NCBI GenBank assembly: GCA_029881255.1
Contig: JAOUMY010000014.1
Span: 1 to 64,000, forward strand
DNA length: 64,000 nt
Origin: Gammaproteobacteria bacterium
GTDB lineage: Bacteria > Pseudomonadota > Gammaproteobacteria > S012-40
Direction of reading: 5' to 3'
Under the pieces are notes generated by a model, which had not been told where the DNA came from, ran no database searches, and saw only the letters and a list, made by a program, of their open reading frames with translations. Positions 30,606 through 40,069 of the stretch are shown piece by piece (the first letter of the stretch is position 1; each line of letters opens with the position of its first letter). A program made the translations under genes and the position numbers.

Positions 30606-33600
30606 ATGGCAGAAAAGACAGTAAAACTGGGGTTGATGCCACCATTGAGTGGGTTAGTGGGTATCTATGGTAGTGATATTAGCCATGCCGGCCAGGTGGC
30701 ATGTCAGGAGATCAACGAAAACGGGGGTGTGCTTGGCCTTCCGCTTGAACTCATTATCGAAGATGACGGGAGTTTGCCTGATAGTGCTGTGCTTGCCGCT
30801 GAGAAGTTGGTGGTTGAACACAAATGCGTTGCCATCATCGGCAATCTGCTTTCGAATTCAAGAATCTCCGTTGCTTACCGCGTTGCCGAGCCACACAAAA
30901 TTCCCTATCTGAATTTTTCCTTCTATGAAGGCAGTATCTTGAGCCGCTATTTCTTCCACTATGCCGCATTACCCAATCAACAAATCGATCACATGATCCC
31001 CTACATGAAAAATACATATGGTCCTCGTATGTTTTTCGCGGGAAATAATTATGAATGGCCGCGGGGCTCGATACATGCGGCGAAAAAAATACTGGCCATA
31101 GCTGGCGGGACGGTGGTTGGAGAGGAGTATTGCCCGATTGGGGTCAGCAAGGACACCATAGAACGCTTGCTAGACGATGTGGAGAAAGAGGCGCCAGACG
31201 TGTTTGTGCCCTACTTTGCCGGAGCAGATCAAGTTTTGCTGCTTACGCGGTTTACGGAGCGTGGCTTAAAAGAAAAGATGGCAGTGGTTATGGGTCACTA
31301 TGACGAAATGATGGCCAGCCAACTGGCACCGGAGGTGCGCGAGGGGTTTTATTCCAGCAATACCTATTTCATGACTATCGATACGCCAGAAAATAAGAAT
31401 TACTTAACGCGACTGAGCAAACTTTCAGACATTGATGGTATATGGCCATATGGCAACGGCATACTGACAAATTTCGGCGAAGGGACTTATGCCTGTGTGA
31501 AGGCATTCGCAAAGGCCGCAAATGAGGCGGGATCGCTCGAATCTGAGGCGCTTGTCGAAGCCTTGCGCCGGGGCGTTGTAGAATCGCCTCAGGGGCTTAT
31601 ACACATGAATTCGGAGCATCACCATGCGAAGGTGAATACTTATCTTTCACGTTGTGATCGAGATGGTGTGTTCCAGATTATTGAGAAATTCGGTGCTATC
31701 GATCCGGTACTTCCTGAACGCTATAACCATCAGCGTATCACCCAGGACATTACACTAGAGGAGGAAATCCGATTACAAGCTCGGATGTTAGGGCAGTTGT
31801 CTGAAGCAGTCTTACTATTTGATGCACAAGACCGTTGCGTGATACATGCAAATGCGGGTGCGGAACGCATGTTTGGATACAAAAAGGGTGGAATGCTAGG
31901 TCTGCATTTGGCAAAGTTTAACGACCCGTTTGGTGATGATAGTTATTCGATATACGGTGAAATCATTCACGCACTGGAACGCAAGGGAGAATGGCATGGC
32001 GATATTAGAAATGCCCGTAGTGATGGCAATTTGTTTTGGTGTGCCTCGAGTGTGAGTGCGTTCACTCATCCGGTATATGGAGAAGTGTGGATGGCCGTTC
32101 ATCGAGATATTGACGATAAAAAGACGGCAGAGGCCGATCTTCGCGAGGCGTCGATGCTTAATGAAAAAATCATTGGAGAGTCACCCATTGGTATCGCAAT
32201 TTATGATGAAAGCGGTCAGTGCGTCGCGGCGAATGATGCAATAGCCCGTATGGTTGGCGCTAGTCACGAGGATGTACTGGCGCAAAACTATAATACGGTG
32301 CAGTCGTGGAAAGAAAGTGGTTTGCTCAGTTTGGTAAAGAGGGCACTGGCAAATAACCAGCGCGAACACATGGAGGCAAACGTAACGACTACTTTTGGAA
32401 ATTCAGTATTTTTCGATTTTCGTATTGTTCCTTTTGATATGCAAGAAAAACTATTCTTGCTGCTTATGGCGGATGATGTAACAGAAAGAAAGGAAACGGA
32501 AAATGCCCTGATTCGAAGCGAAGCAATGCTTGAGAAGGCTCAACAGATCGCACAACTCGGACACTGGCGTTATGACCCAGAGCTGAACGAAGTCAGTGGT
32601 TCAGAGACTTTGTATGAATTGTTTGGTATTGACCGAAATGTTTCGGTACTCGACCATTTCTTTGATTCGGTACACCCGGATGATCGAGGGAAAGTCGCGG
32701 TACTTTTGCCAACAGCGTTGGAAACGGGTAAGGGTTGGGATATTGAATATCGCATCTATGGAAAAGAACAGCAAATAAAGTGGGTACACACTGTAGGTGA
32801 CGTTGTTACGGACATGCAGGGAAACGTAAAAGAAGTTATCGGAACGGTCCAAGATATCAATATCCGTAAACTGGCACAGGCAGAACTAGCCAAACACCGT
32901 GATCATTTGGAAGAAATGGTGAAGGAAAGGACTAGGGCGTTACATGAAGCTCAGGATGAATTAGTACGTAGCGAAAGGCTCGCTACGCTGGGACAGTTAA
33001 CAGCGACAGTTTCTCATGAACTGCGAAACCCATTAGGCGCAATCAGGCCAGCATTGTATTATTTAAAAAAGCGATTTTTTGATGTCGATGATGAACGTGC
33101 GACCGTAGCACTGCAACGTATCGATAGAAATGTAGCGCGATGTGACCACATCATTGATGAGTTGCTCGATTTTACTCGTATCACTGATCTCGACCGGCAA
33201 TCAACAAACATTGATGCGTGGCTAAAGGAGATAGTAAATGAAATGGTCATCCCCGCAAAGATCTCTGTGTCTGTCGAACCTTGCTTGCAAGGCTTGGAAG
33301 TGAGTGTTGATAGTAATCGATTGCGCCGTGCTGTTATCAACGTGGTAGAAAATGCCTGTCATGCTCTACTTGACGAAACAAAGGAAGCAGGTCATATGGA
33401 AAACCGACAATTAAGAATTAGTACCAATAATTTAGAAGAGAAGGTTTCGATTTCTATCGCTGACAATGGCTGTGGTATACCGGAGAGTATTTTGGAGAAG
33501 GTTTTCGAGCCACTGTTTTCAACAAAGGGTTTTGGTGTTGGGCTTGGGATGTCAGCAGTGAAGCAGATTATGGAACAGCACGGTGGCGGCATATCTATTC

Positions 33601-33686
33601 AGAGTAAAGAAGGCGAGGGAACAACGGTTGAACTTTGGTTGCCAAAGTCAGAGAGCGTCGCGTATTCCAACCGTAGTGTTGCCTAG
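30606..33686 (+). CDS. Cytosolic sensor histidine kinase with AmiC-like ligand-binding domain and PAS repeats
   Basis: 1026 aa with no signal peptide and no membrane segment. Residues ~6-375 are a type I periplasmic-binding fold resembling the cytosolic amide sensor AmiC (LGLMPPLSGLVGIYGSDI, YEGSILSRYFFHYAALPNQ, YFMTIDTPENKNYL, SPQGLIHMNSEHHHAKVNTYL). Three PAS domains follow (about 385-510, 515-640, 645-765; the last with VHPDDRGK and PAC-like GTVQDINIRK), then a coiled coil. The HisKA domain has the phospho-acceptor H804 in VSHELRNPLG, and the HATPase has the N box ENACHAL, DNGCGIPES and GFGVGLGMS. No response regulator is adjacent, so it is an orphan kinase. It likely senses a small cytoplasmic amide, amino acid or urea-like ligand; the ligand is inference. 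Confidence 0.88.
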   Translation: MAEKTVKLGLMPPLSGLVGIYGSDISHAGQVACQEINENGGVLGLPLELIIEDDGSLPDSAVLAAEKLVVEHKCVAIIGNLLSNSRISVAYRVAEPHKIPYLNFSFYEGSILSRYFFHYAALPNQQIDHMIPYMKNTYGPRMFFAGNNYEWPRGSIHAAKKILAIAGGTVVGEEYCPIGVSKDTIERLLDDVEKEAPDVFVPYFAGADQVLLLTRFTERGLKEKMAVVMGHYDEMMASQLAPEVREGFYSSNTYFMTIDTPENKNYLTRLSKLSDIDGIWPYGNGILTNFGEGTYACVKAFAKAANEAGSLESEALVEALRRGVVESPQGLIHMNSEHHHAKVNTYLSRCDRDGVFQIIEKFGAIDPVLPERYNHQRITQDITLEEEIRLQARMLGQLSEAVLLFDAQDRCVIHANAGAERMFGYKKGGMLGLHLAKFNDPFGDDSYSIYGEIIHALERKGEWHGDIRNARSDGNLFWCASSVSAFTHPVYGEVWMAVHRDIDDKKTAEADLREASMLNEKIIGESPIGIAIYDESGQCVAANDAIARMVGASHEDVLAQNYNTVQSWKESGLLSLVKRALANNQREHMEANVTTTFGNSVFFDFRIVPFDMQEKLFLLLMADDVTERKETENALIRSEAMLEKAQQIAQLGHWRYDPELNEVSGSETLYELFGIDRNVSVLDHFFDSVHPDDRGKVAVLLPTALETGKGWDIEYRIYGKEQQIKWVHTVGDVVTDMQGNVKEVIGTVQDINIRKLAQAELAKHRDHLEEMVKERTRALHEAQDELVRSERLATLGQLTATVSHELRNPLGAIRPALYYLKKRFFDVDDERATVALQRIDRNVARCDHIIDELLDFTRITDLDRQSTNIDAWLKEIVNEMVIPAKISVSVEPCLQGLEVSVDSNRLRRAVINVVENACHALLDETKEAGHMENRQLRISTNNLEEKVSISIADNGCGIPESILEKVFEPLFSTKGFGVGLGMSAVKQIMEQHGGGISIQSKEGEGTTVELWLPKSESVAYSNRSVA

Positions 33687-33698
33687 GGAGATTATAGG

Positions 33699-34856
33699 TT
33701 AGGCTTTATCCTTGAACAAAGTCCCAAGCATGTCATCCTCAGCCTGAATCATCTTCATCATAGCCTTGGCATGCTGCTCAGTAGAGATCAGATTGACTGC
33801 CTGTTCTTCAAGATTGACGTTAGAGCCCTCAAGAGCCCCTGATTGAATAGAGCCCGTGGTCGAGCTGTTATAGATAGGATCGCCAGAACTCGCTGACGCC
33901 GAGAATAAACCATCGCCCTCCTGGCTCAAGCCCTGAGGGTTAGAGAAACCCGCAACTGCTAAACGTCCAACCGTCACTGTTGAACCGTCTGCATACTCTG
34001 CGACGACATTACCTTCACCGTCGACGCTCAGGTTGGAAAGCTCAGCAACCTGGTTACCATCCTGGCTGATACCATTTACCGCAAAAGGAGAACCGGTCTG
34101 GGTGACATCATCGGCATTCACGTTCAAATTCATTGTGGCCGCGCCATTACTTGGCGTATAGCCCGGCAAGGAAACGCCACCGCTCGGTGAAGTCAGATTG
34201 CCTGAGGTATCAAACGTCAGTGTCTGCGCACCGCCGACAGGATTGCCGTCGACCTGGGTAAACATCTCCACCTGATTAGGTGTCGCAGTCTTACGGAAGA
34301 AAAAGTCTACCTGATGCTGGCTACCAAGACTGTCATACGCGGTTGTCGATGTCTGGTTGTTAAACGTCGCAGGATCCGTTGAATCGAAAGCACCGCTTGG
34401 CACTGACCCTGTCGCATCGATATTCAGATTGAGATTGATATTGCCTGTCGCTTGAGGCTGATGTGCGCCGGTGTTCACGTTCAGCGCCACCGGCGTGCCC
34501 GCACTTTGTGGCGTAAAGCCCATCAAGCGTTGGCCCTGGCTGTTAGTCAGATAGCCCTCGCGGTCAGCGGAAAAGGCACCAGCACGGGTAAAACTTTGTT
34601 TGCCATCGCGGCTGACCTGAAAATAACCATTTCCGCTAATAGCGAGATCTGTACCTATCGAGGTGTTTTGTATCACGCCGTTAGACGTGGAATTACGAAT
34701 TCCGGATACTTTGACGCCCTGGCTATTCGGAACGGTCGTGTACTCCGCCCGAGCCTGCTTAAAGCCTGTCGTTTGACTGTTGGCGATATTGTTGGCCGTG
34801 GTACTCAAGCGCTTGTAGGCCGCATTGAGTCCGGTACTGGCTATCCGGGAAATCAT
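33699..34856 (-). CDS. flgE: Flagellar hook protein FlgE-like, orphan
   Basis: 385 aa from the ATG at 34856 (a GTG at 34862 is also possible; GAGG lies upstream). The N-terminus ISRIASTGLNAAYKRLSTTANNIANSQTTGFKQ is the rod/hook/HAP signature, and AISGNGYFQVSRDG and the C-terminal NVNLEEQAVNLISTEQHAKAMMKMIQAEDDM are typical of hook-family proteins. The middle (about 120-300) is Asn/Thr/Gly-rich and resembles FlgE D1/D2 domains. No other flagellar gene is within 64 kb. It converges on the histidine kinase (12-bp gap) and is divergent from gyrA. A second, specialised hook-like filament protein or a displaced flgE are both possible. Confidence 0.82.
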   Translation of the reverse strand: MISRIASTGLNAAYKRLSTTANNIANSQTTGFKQARAEYTTVPNSQGVKVSGIRNSTSNGVIQNTSIGTDLAISGNGYFQVSRDGKQSFTRAGAFSADREGYLTNSQGQRLMGFTPQSAGTPVALNVNTGAHQPQATGNINLNLNIDATGSVPSGAFDSTDPATFNNQTSTTAYDSLGSQHQVDFFFRKTATPNQVEMFTQVDGNPVGGAQTLTFDTSGNLTSPSGGVSLPGYTPSNGAATMNLNVNADDVTQTGSPFAVNGISQDGNQVAELSNLSVDGEGNVVAEYADGSTVTVGRLAVAGFSNPQGLSQEGDGLFSASASSGDPIYNSSTTGSIQSGALEGSNVNLEEQAVNLISTEQHAKAMMKMIQAEDDMLGTLFKDKA

Positions 34857-34892
34857 GTTCACTAACCTCGGAATATAACTTCTCTATGTCGT

Positions 34893-34916
34893 ATATCGGC
34901 CTATCTTCAGGATTTA
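34893..34916 (-). promoter_or_regulatory. Candidate sigma-28 (FliA) promoter for the hook gene
   Basis: On the minus strand the sequence GCCGATAT (34893-34900) matches seven of eight bases of the FliA -10 box GCCGATAA. TAAA lies 12 bases upstream (34913-34916), a little short of the usual 15-base gap. It is about 37-60 bp before the hook gene start, a fitting position. The short spacing keeps this tentative. Confidence 0.4.
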
Positions 34917-35120
34917 AGAGGCTTTTGACGCGATTTTTTACTCGAAATGTGAACCGTACACGGTCTTAAGAAGGTAGCAAAATCAGGCGCTTCCGGAGGT
35001 AATTCTCGGTGAAAAGAAATTCCATAAAATCTGAGGGGAAGGAATCCGTGAGATGGCCATGAATTGACCAGATAAGGCTTGGAAAAGTAACCAAAAAAAT
35101 GCAGTCGCGATGCGCTTTTG

Positions 35121-35129
35121 TGCTACAAT
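35121..35129 (+). promoter_or_regulatory. Candidate gyrA promoter (extended -10)
   Basis: TGCTACAAT is an extended -10 element (TGn followed by TACAAT at 35124-35129), about 77 bp before the gyrA ATG. No good -35 is seen, which is allowed for extended -10 promoters. The rest of 34863-35205 holds the hook-gene promoter on the other strand and nothing else definite. Confidence 0.4.
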
Positions 35130-35205
35130 CCCGTGGCTTTTGAATCGATCCCCGTCCAGGGGATTTTTATTCACGCTAATCACGGAAATGTTATTGATTT
35201 TATAG

Positions 35206-37752
35206 ATGGATACATTCGCCAGAGAAGTTCTCCCCATCAGTATCGAAGACGAAATGCGCCAGTCCTATATGGACTACGCAATGAGCGTAATTGTAGGTCG
35301 TGCGCTCCCAGACGTCAGAGATGGTCTCAAACCTGTGCACCGACGTGTCCTGTTCGCGATGAGCGAGTTGGGGAACGACTGGAACAAACCCTATAAAAAA
35401 TCTGCCCGTGTGGTCGGTGACGTTATCGGTAAATATCACCCCCACGGTGATTCCGCGGTATACGACGCGATTGTGCGTATGGCACAGCCATTTTCGATGC
35501 GCTATGTGCTGGTTGATGGTCAGGGGAACTTCGGTTCCGTCGACGGTGACTCACCCGCAGCCATGCGTTATACCGAGGTGCGTAAGGCCAAGATTGCCCA
35601 TGAGTTGCTGGCTGATCTGGAAAAGGAAACCGTCGATTTTGTGCCTAACTACGACGAATCCGAGCGTGAACCGACGGTCTTGCCCTCGAAAGTCCCGAAT
35701 TTATTGATTAACGGATCATCGGGTATCGCGGTAGGTATCGCGACCAATATACCTCCACACAATCTGCGAGAAGTGATCAACGCAATACACGCGTTGATTG
35801 AAAATCCTCAAATCGACTTGCAGGCAATTTTCAAACTTATTCCTGGGCCTGATTTTCCGACGGCTGGCATCATCAATGGTGCGCGCGGAATTTATGAGGC
35901 CTATACCACGGGCAAAGGGCGCATTTATGTACGTGCGCGCACCCATATCGAAACCGATGAAAACAACGGCAAGCAAACCATTGTCGTGACCGAGTTGCCT
36001 TATCAGGTTAACAAAGCACGCTTGTTGGAAAAGATAGCCGAGCTGGTTAAAGAAAAGAAAATTGAAGGTATTACCGAGCTGCGTGACGAGTCGGATAAAG
36101 ACGGCATGCGCATGATTATCGAGCTGCGTCGTGGCGAGAACTCGGATGTGATGTTGAACAACCTCTATCAACACACCCAGATGCAGAATGTCTTCGGCAT
36201 CAATATGGTCGCGCTAGTAGATGGTCAGCCGAAATTATTGAACATCAAGGCCATGCTCGAGGCGTTTATTCGCCATCGTCGTGAAGTGGTTACGCGGCGT
36301 ACAATTTTTGATCTGCGTAAGGCGCGGGATCGGGCGCATATCCTCGAAGGTTTGGCTGTTGCGCTATCGAATATTGATCCGATTATTGCGCGGATAAAGG
36401 CCTCGCCAACTCCTGCCGAGGCCAAGATTGCCTTGATGGAGAACCCCTGGGAGCCAGGCGCAGTGACGGAAATGTTGGGGCGTGCTGGAGCACAATTGTC
36501 GCGTCCTGAAGAGTTGGGTGAACAGTTTGGATTGACCGATGCCGGTTATCGACTTTCCGATGCGCAGGCGCAAGCCATACTCGATATGCGTCTAAATCGC
36601 CTGACCGGTCTGGAAAAAGACAAGATCCTCAGCGAGTACAAAGAACTACTGCAACGTATCGAAGATTTGCTGGAAATTTTGAGCAATCCTGAGCGCCTGA
36701 TGCAGGTCATCCGTGAAGAACTCGAATATATTCGTGAGCAATACGGTGACGAACGTCGTACCGAGATTATCTCTTCGCAGCAGGATTTACAGATCGAAGA
36801 TCTCATCGAAGACGAGGCCATGGTGGTGACACTGTCGCATGCCGGTTATGTCAAAGCGCAACCTTTGAGTATTTACTCGGCGCAACGCCGTGGTGGCCGT
36901 GGCAAAGCGGCGGCAGCGACGAAAGATGAAGATTTCATCGATAAATTATTCATCGCCAATGCCCACGACACATTGCTATGTTTCTCCAGTCGAGGTCGTT
37001 TGTATTGGAAGAAAGTTTACGAATTACCCGTATCCAGTCGTACCTCCAGAGGACGTCCGATAGTGAATCTTTTGCCTTTGGAAGAGGGCGAACGTATCAA
37101 CGCTGTGTTGCCGATACGCGAATATGGTGAAGGGGATTTTATTTTCATGGCGACCTCAAACGGTACCGTGAAAAAGACCCCATTACTCGAATTTTCTCGT
37201 CCTCGTGCGTCCGGCATCATCGCAATCGAATTGCATGAAGACAGCGTACTCGTCGGTGTGGATATTACCGACGGTGAAAGCGACGTTATGCTGATATCAA
37301 ACGCGGGTAAGGCAATCCGGTTTAACGAGTCAACAGTGCGTCCAATGGGTAGAACGGCGGCCGGTGTTCGCGGCATGAAACTTGGTGAAGGTCAGCGCGT
37401 TATTTCCCTGATAATTGCCAGCGAAGGCATGGTGTTGACGGCGACCGAACACGGGTACGGTAAGCGTACGCCAATCAGTGATTTTCCGACGCATGGACGC
37501 GGTGGACAAGGCGTTATTGCAATACAAACCAGTGAGCGAAATGGTGAAGTCGTTAGCGCTGTTTTGGTTAATGAAGACGATGAAATTATGTTGATTTCTG
37601 ATGGCGGAACATTGGTGCGTACTCGTATCGCCGAAATTTCGGCTATGGGTCGTAATGCACAAGGTGTACGCCTGATAAACCTCTCTGGTGAGGAATTGCT
37701 AGTTGGCGTCGACAGCATTTGTGAACTGGATGAAGAAGACGCGGAAGAATAG
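35206..37752 (+). CDS. gyrA: DNA gyrase subunit A
   Basis: Breakage-reunion subunit of gyrase, which introduces negative supercoils with GyrB. 848 aa (E. coli 875). Catalytic Tyr122 is in [12 protein letters not shown]. The quinolone-resistance region reads [24 protein letters not shown], with Ser at position 83 and Asp at 87, i.e. the susceptible-type residues. The GyrA box QRRGGRG is at 561-567 and begins the C-terminal DNA-wrapping pinwheel. It ends in an acidic tail (ELDEEDAEE). The Shine-Dalgarno sequence is weak. It is followed 34 bp later by serC, as in Pseudomonas. Confidence 0.98.
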   Translation: MDTFAREVLPISIEDEMRQSYMDYAMSVIVGRALPDVRDGLKPVHRRVLFAMSELGNDWNKPYKKSARVVGDVIGKYHPHGDSAVYDAIVRMAQPFSMRYVLVDGQGNFGSVDGDSPAAMRYTEVRKAKIAHELLADLEKETVDFVPNYDESEREPTVLPSKVPNLLINGSSGIAVGIATNIPPHNLREVINAIHALIENPQIDLQAIFKLIPGPDFPTAGIINGARGIYEAYTTGKGRIYVRARTHIETDENNGKQTIVVTELPYQVNKARLLEKIAELVKEKKIEGITELRDESDKDGMRMIIELRRGENSDVMLNNLYQHTQMQNVFGINMVALVDGQPKLLNIKAMLEAFIRHRREVVTRRTIFDLRKARDRAHILEGLAVALSNIDPIIARIKASPTPAEAKIALMENPWEPGAVTEMLGRAGAQLSRPEELGEQFGLTDAGYRLSDAQAQAILDMRLNRLTGLEKDKILSEYKELLQRIEDLLEILSNPERLMQVIREELEYIREQYGDERRTEIISSQQDLQIEDLIEDEAMVVTLSHAGYVKAQPLSIYSAQRRGGRGKAAAATKDEDFIDKLFIANAHDTLLCFSSRGRLYWKKVYELPVSSRTSRGRPIVNLLPLEEGERINAVLPIREYGEGDFIFMATSNGTVKKTPLLEFSRPRASGIIAIELHEDSVLVGVDITDGESDVMLISNAGKAIRFNESTVRPMGRTAAGVRGMKLGEGQRVISLIIASEGMVLTATEHGYGKRTPISDFPTHGRGGQGVIAIQTSERNGEVVSAVLVNEDDEIMLISDGGTLVRTRIAEISAMGRNAQGVRLINLSGEELLVGVDSICELDEEDAEE

Positions 37753-37786
37753 TAGGGAAAAGAATTCAATTTTTGGAGTAAGAGAA

Positions 37787-38869
37787 GTGAGCAGAGTATT
37801 CAATTTCAGCGCGGGTCCGGCAATACTGCCAGAAGAAGTTTTGCAGCAGGCAAGGGAAGAGTTAGGCGATTGGCAGGGCAGTGGCATGTCTGTTATGGAG
37901 ATGAGCCACCGCGGTAAAGAATTTATGGCGATTGCTGCTCAAGCGGAAGCTGATCTGCGTGAATTGATGGCTATACCGTCAAACTACAAAGTCTTGTTTC
38001 TGCAAGGTGGCGCTAGCACCCAGTTTTCCATGGTGCCGATCAATTTGCTCAATGGCAAAAAATCTGCTGATTATGTACTCACGGGCAGTTGGGGAAAGAA
38101 AGCCATTTCTGAAGCCAAGCGTTACTGCGAAGTCAACACAGTCGCCAGCAGTCTGGAACAGAAATTTTCAACGGTTCCTGATTTCAACAGCTGGAAACTG
38201 AACAAAGATGCGGCATATCTGCACTACACGCCAAATGAAACCATCGAAGGCGTTGAGTTCGACTTCGTTCCACAGACAGGCGATGTACCCTTAGTCGTGG
38301 ACATGTCATCCAATATATTGTCTCGCCCTATCGATGTCTCAAAATTTGGCGTTATCTACGCCGGTGCACAAAAGAATATCGGACCAGCAGGATTGACCAT
38401 AGCCATCGTTCGCGACGATTTGATAGGCAATGCCATGCCGAACATGCCGGTTATGATGGATTACAAAATTCACGCGGAAAATGAATCCATGTATAACACT
38501 CCGCCAACTTATAGCTGGTATATTGCAGGTCTGGTCTTCCAGTGGTTGAAGCGCAATGGTGGATTGAGTGCCATGGCTGCGGTTAACGACCGCAAAGCAG
38601 CGCGTCTGTATGCGGCCATTGATGGTAGTGATTTTTATGCTAATCCCGTTGAAAAGCGTTATCGTTCCTGTATGAACGTACCGTTCACACTGGCCGATGC
38701 TGAACTCGATGCAACTTTCTTGTCGGAAGCAAAAGCGGCTGGTTTGGTAACGCTTAAAGGCCATCGTTCTGTAGGCGGTATGCGCGCCAGTATCTATAAC
38801 GCGATGCCTGAGTCAGGCGTTGATGCGCTGGTGGGTTTTATGGCGGATTTCGAAAAGCGTCACGGCTAG
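37787..38869 (+). CDS. serC: Phosphoserine aminotransferase
   Basis: PLP enzyme converting 3-phosphohydroxypyruvate to phosphoserine in serine synthesis; also serves pyridoxal phosphate synthesis in many bacteria. 360 aa from the GTG at 37787 (VSRVFNFSAGPAILPEEVL), with GGAG nine bases upstream; a frame starting at 37703 would overlap gyrA and is rejected. Motifs: SVMEMSHRGKEF, FLQGGAST, and the PLP-lysine region YAGAQKNIGPAGL. It starts an operon running through serA, pheA, hisC, tyrA, grx, aroA and cmk. Confidence 0.95.
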   Translation: MSRVFNFSAGPAILPEEVLQQAREELGDWQGSGMSVMEMSHRGKEFMAIAAQAEADLRELMAIPSNYKVLFLQGGASTQFSMVPINLLNGKKSADYVLTGSWGKKAISEAKRYCEVNTVASSLEQKFSTVPDFNSWKLNKDAAYLHYTPNETIEGVEFDFVPQTGDVPLVVDMSSNILSRPIDVSKFGVIYAGAQKNIGPAGLTIAIVRDDLIGNAMPNMPVMMDYKIHAENESMYNTPPTYSWYIAGLVFQWLKRNGGLSAMAAVNDRKAARLYAAIDGSDFYANPVEKRYRSCMNVPFTLADAELDATFLSEAKAAGLVTLKGHRSVGGMRASIYNAMPESGVDALVGFMADFEKRHG

Positions 38870-38897
38870 AAAACAGAATCAGAGGGGAGTGACGAAT

Positions 38898-40064
38898 ATG
38901 TACAAAGTGTTAACACTCAATAATATTTCGGTAAAGGGGCTGGAGCGTTTGCCACGTAGTCATTATGAAGTGGCCTCTGAAATTCAACACCCCGATGCCA
39001 TTATGTTGCGCTCTTTCAAAATGCATGACATGGATATTCCGTCGACACTGAAGTGTGTCGGTCGTGCTGGTGCAGGCGTCAACAATATTCCTGTCGAAAA
39101 AATGAGTGGCAAGGGTATTCCTGTCTTCAATGCTCCAGGTGCAAATGCCAACGCCGTAAAGGAATTGGTCATTGCGGGAATGTTATTGGCAGCACGTAAT
39201 ATCTGCCGCGCCTGGGATTACACACTTCGTTTGGAAGGTGATGATGCCACACTGAACAAGCTGGTGGAGCAAGGTAAGAAAGAATATGCAGGTTTTGAAC
39301 TGGCTGGAAAGACGCTAGGTGTTATCGGACTCGGCGCTATCGGTCGCCAGGTTGCCAATGCTGGCATTGCGCTTGGTATGGATGTTATCGGTTTTGATCC
39401 AGGTATCACTGTTGAAGGCGCATGGCAGTTGTCTGCCAATGTGGAAAAGGCGAGTAGCGTAGACGATTTATTGTCTCGCGTGGACTTTGTCACTTTTCAT
39501 GTTCCATTGGTAGACGCGACGAAAAATCTGATTAACGCGGATCGTATTAAGTTAATGCGCGATGGTGTCACCATACTGAATTTTGCCCGTGGTGGAATCA
39601 TAGATGACCAGGCCGTCATTGACGCCTTGGGTCGTGGAAAAATTAAGGCCTATGTTACTGACTTTCCCTGTAACCTGACCAAAAACGTGCCTAATGTGAT
39701 CAATCTTCCACACTTGGGTGCATCGACAGAAGAAGCGGAAGACAATTGCGCTGTAATGGTTGCCGATCAGATCAAAGACTATCTCGAAAACGGAAACATT
39801 GTTAATTCCGTTAACTTCCCGGAAGTTGTGATGCCGCGCAGTGAGGGTGTACGCCTGACGCTGGCCAATCGAAACGTGCCTAATATGGTGGGCCAGATCA
39901 CCACTTGTCTGGCCAATGCGGGAATCAACATCAACGATTTGTTGAACAAATCCCGTGGTGATATCGCTTATACCTTATTGGATGTGAATCAGAAGCCGAG
40001 TGATGATGTAGTGGCTTCTTTGTCTTCCATTGAGGGTGTGCTTAATGTGAGAGTGCTTGGCTAG
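38898..40064 (+). CDS. serA: D-3-phosphoglycerate dehydrogenase with C-terminal ACT domain
   Basis: Oxidises 3-phosphoglycerate to 3-phosphohydroxypyruvate, the first step of serine synthesis and directly before SerC in the pathway. 388 aa from the ATG at 38898, which has GGAG eight bases upstream; the longer frame from 38820 overlaps serC. The Rossmann motif is GLGAIGRQVANAGIALGMDVIGFDPG; catalytic residues lie in FARGGIIDD (Arg) and LPHLGASTEEAE (His, Glu). The C-terminal ~70 residues (NRNVPNMVGQITTCLANAGININDLL) are an ACT domain, implying allosteric serine control. This is a compact form, shorter than E. coli SerA (410). Confidence 0.92.
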   Translation: MYKVLTLNNISVKGLERLPRSHYEVASEIQHPDAIMLRSFKMHDMDIPSTLKCVGRAGAGVNNIPVEKMSGKGIPVFNAPGANANAVKELVIAGMLLAARNICRAWDYTLRLEGDDATLNKLVEQGKKEYAGFELAGKTLGVIGLGAIGRQVANAGIALGMDVIGFDPGITVEGAWQLSANVEKASSVDDLLSRVDFVTFHVPLVDATKNLINADRIKLMRDGVTILNFARGGIIDDQAVIDALGRGKIKAYVTDFPCNLTKNVPNVINLPHLGASTEEAEDNCAVMVADQIKDYLENGNIVNSVNFPEVVMPRSEGVRLTLANRNVPNMVGQITTCLANAGININDLLNKSRGDIAYTLLDVNQKPSDDVVASLSSIEGVLNVRVLG

Positions 40065-40069
40065 TCTTT

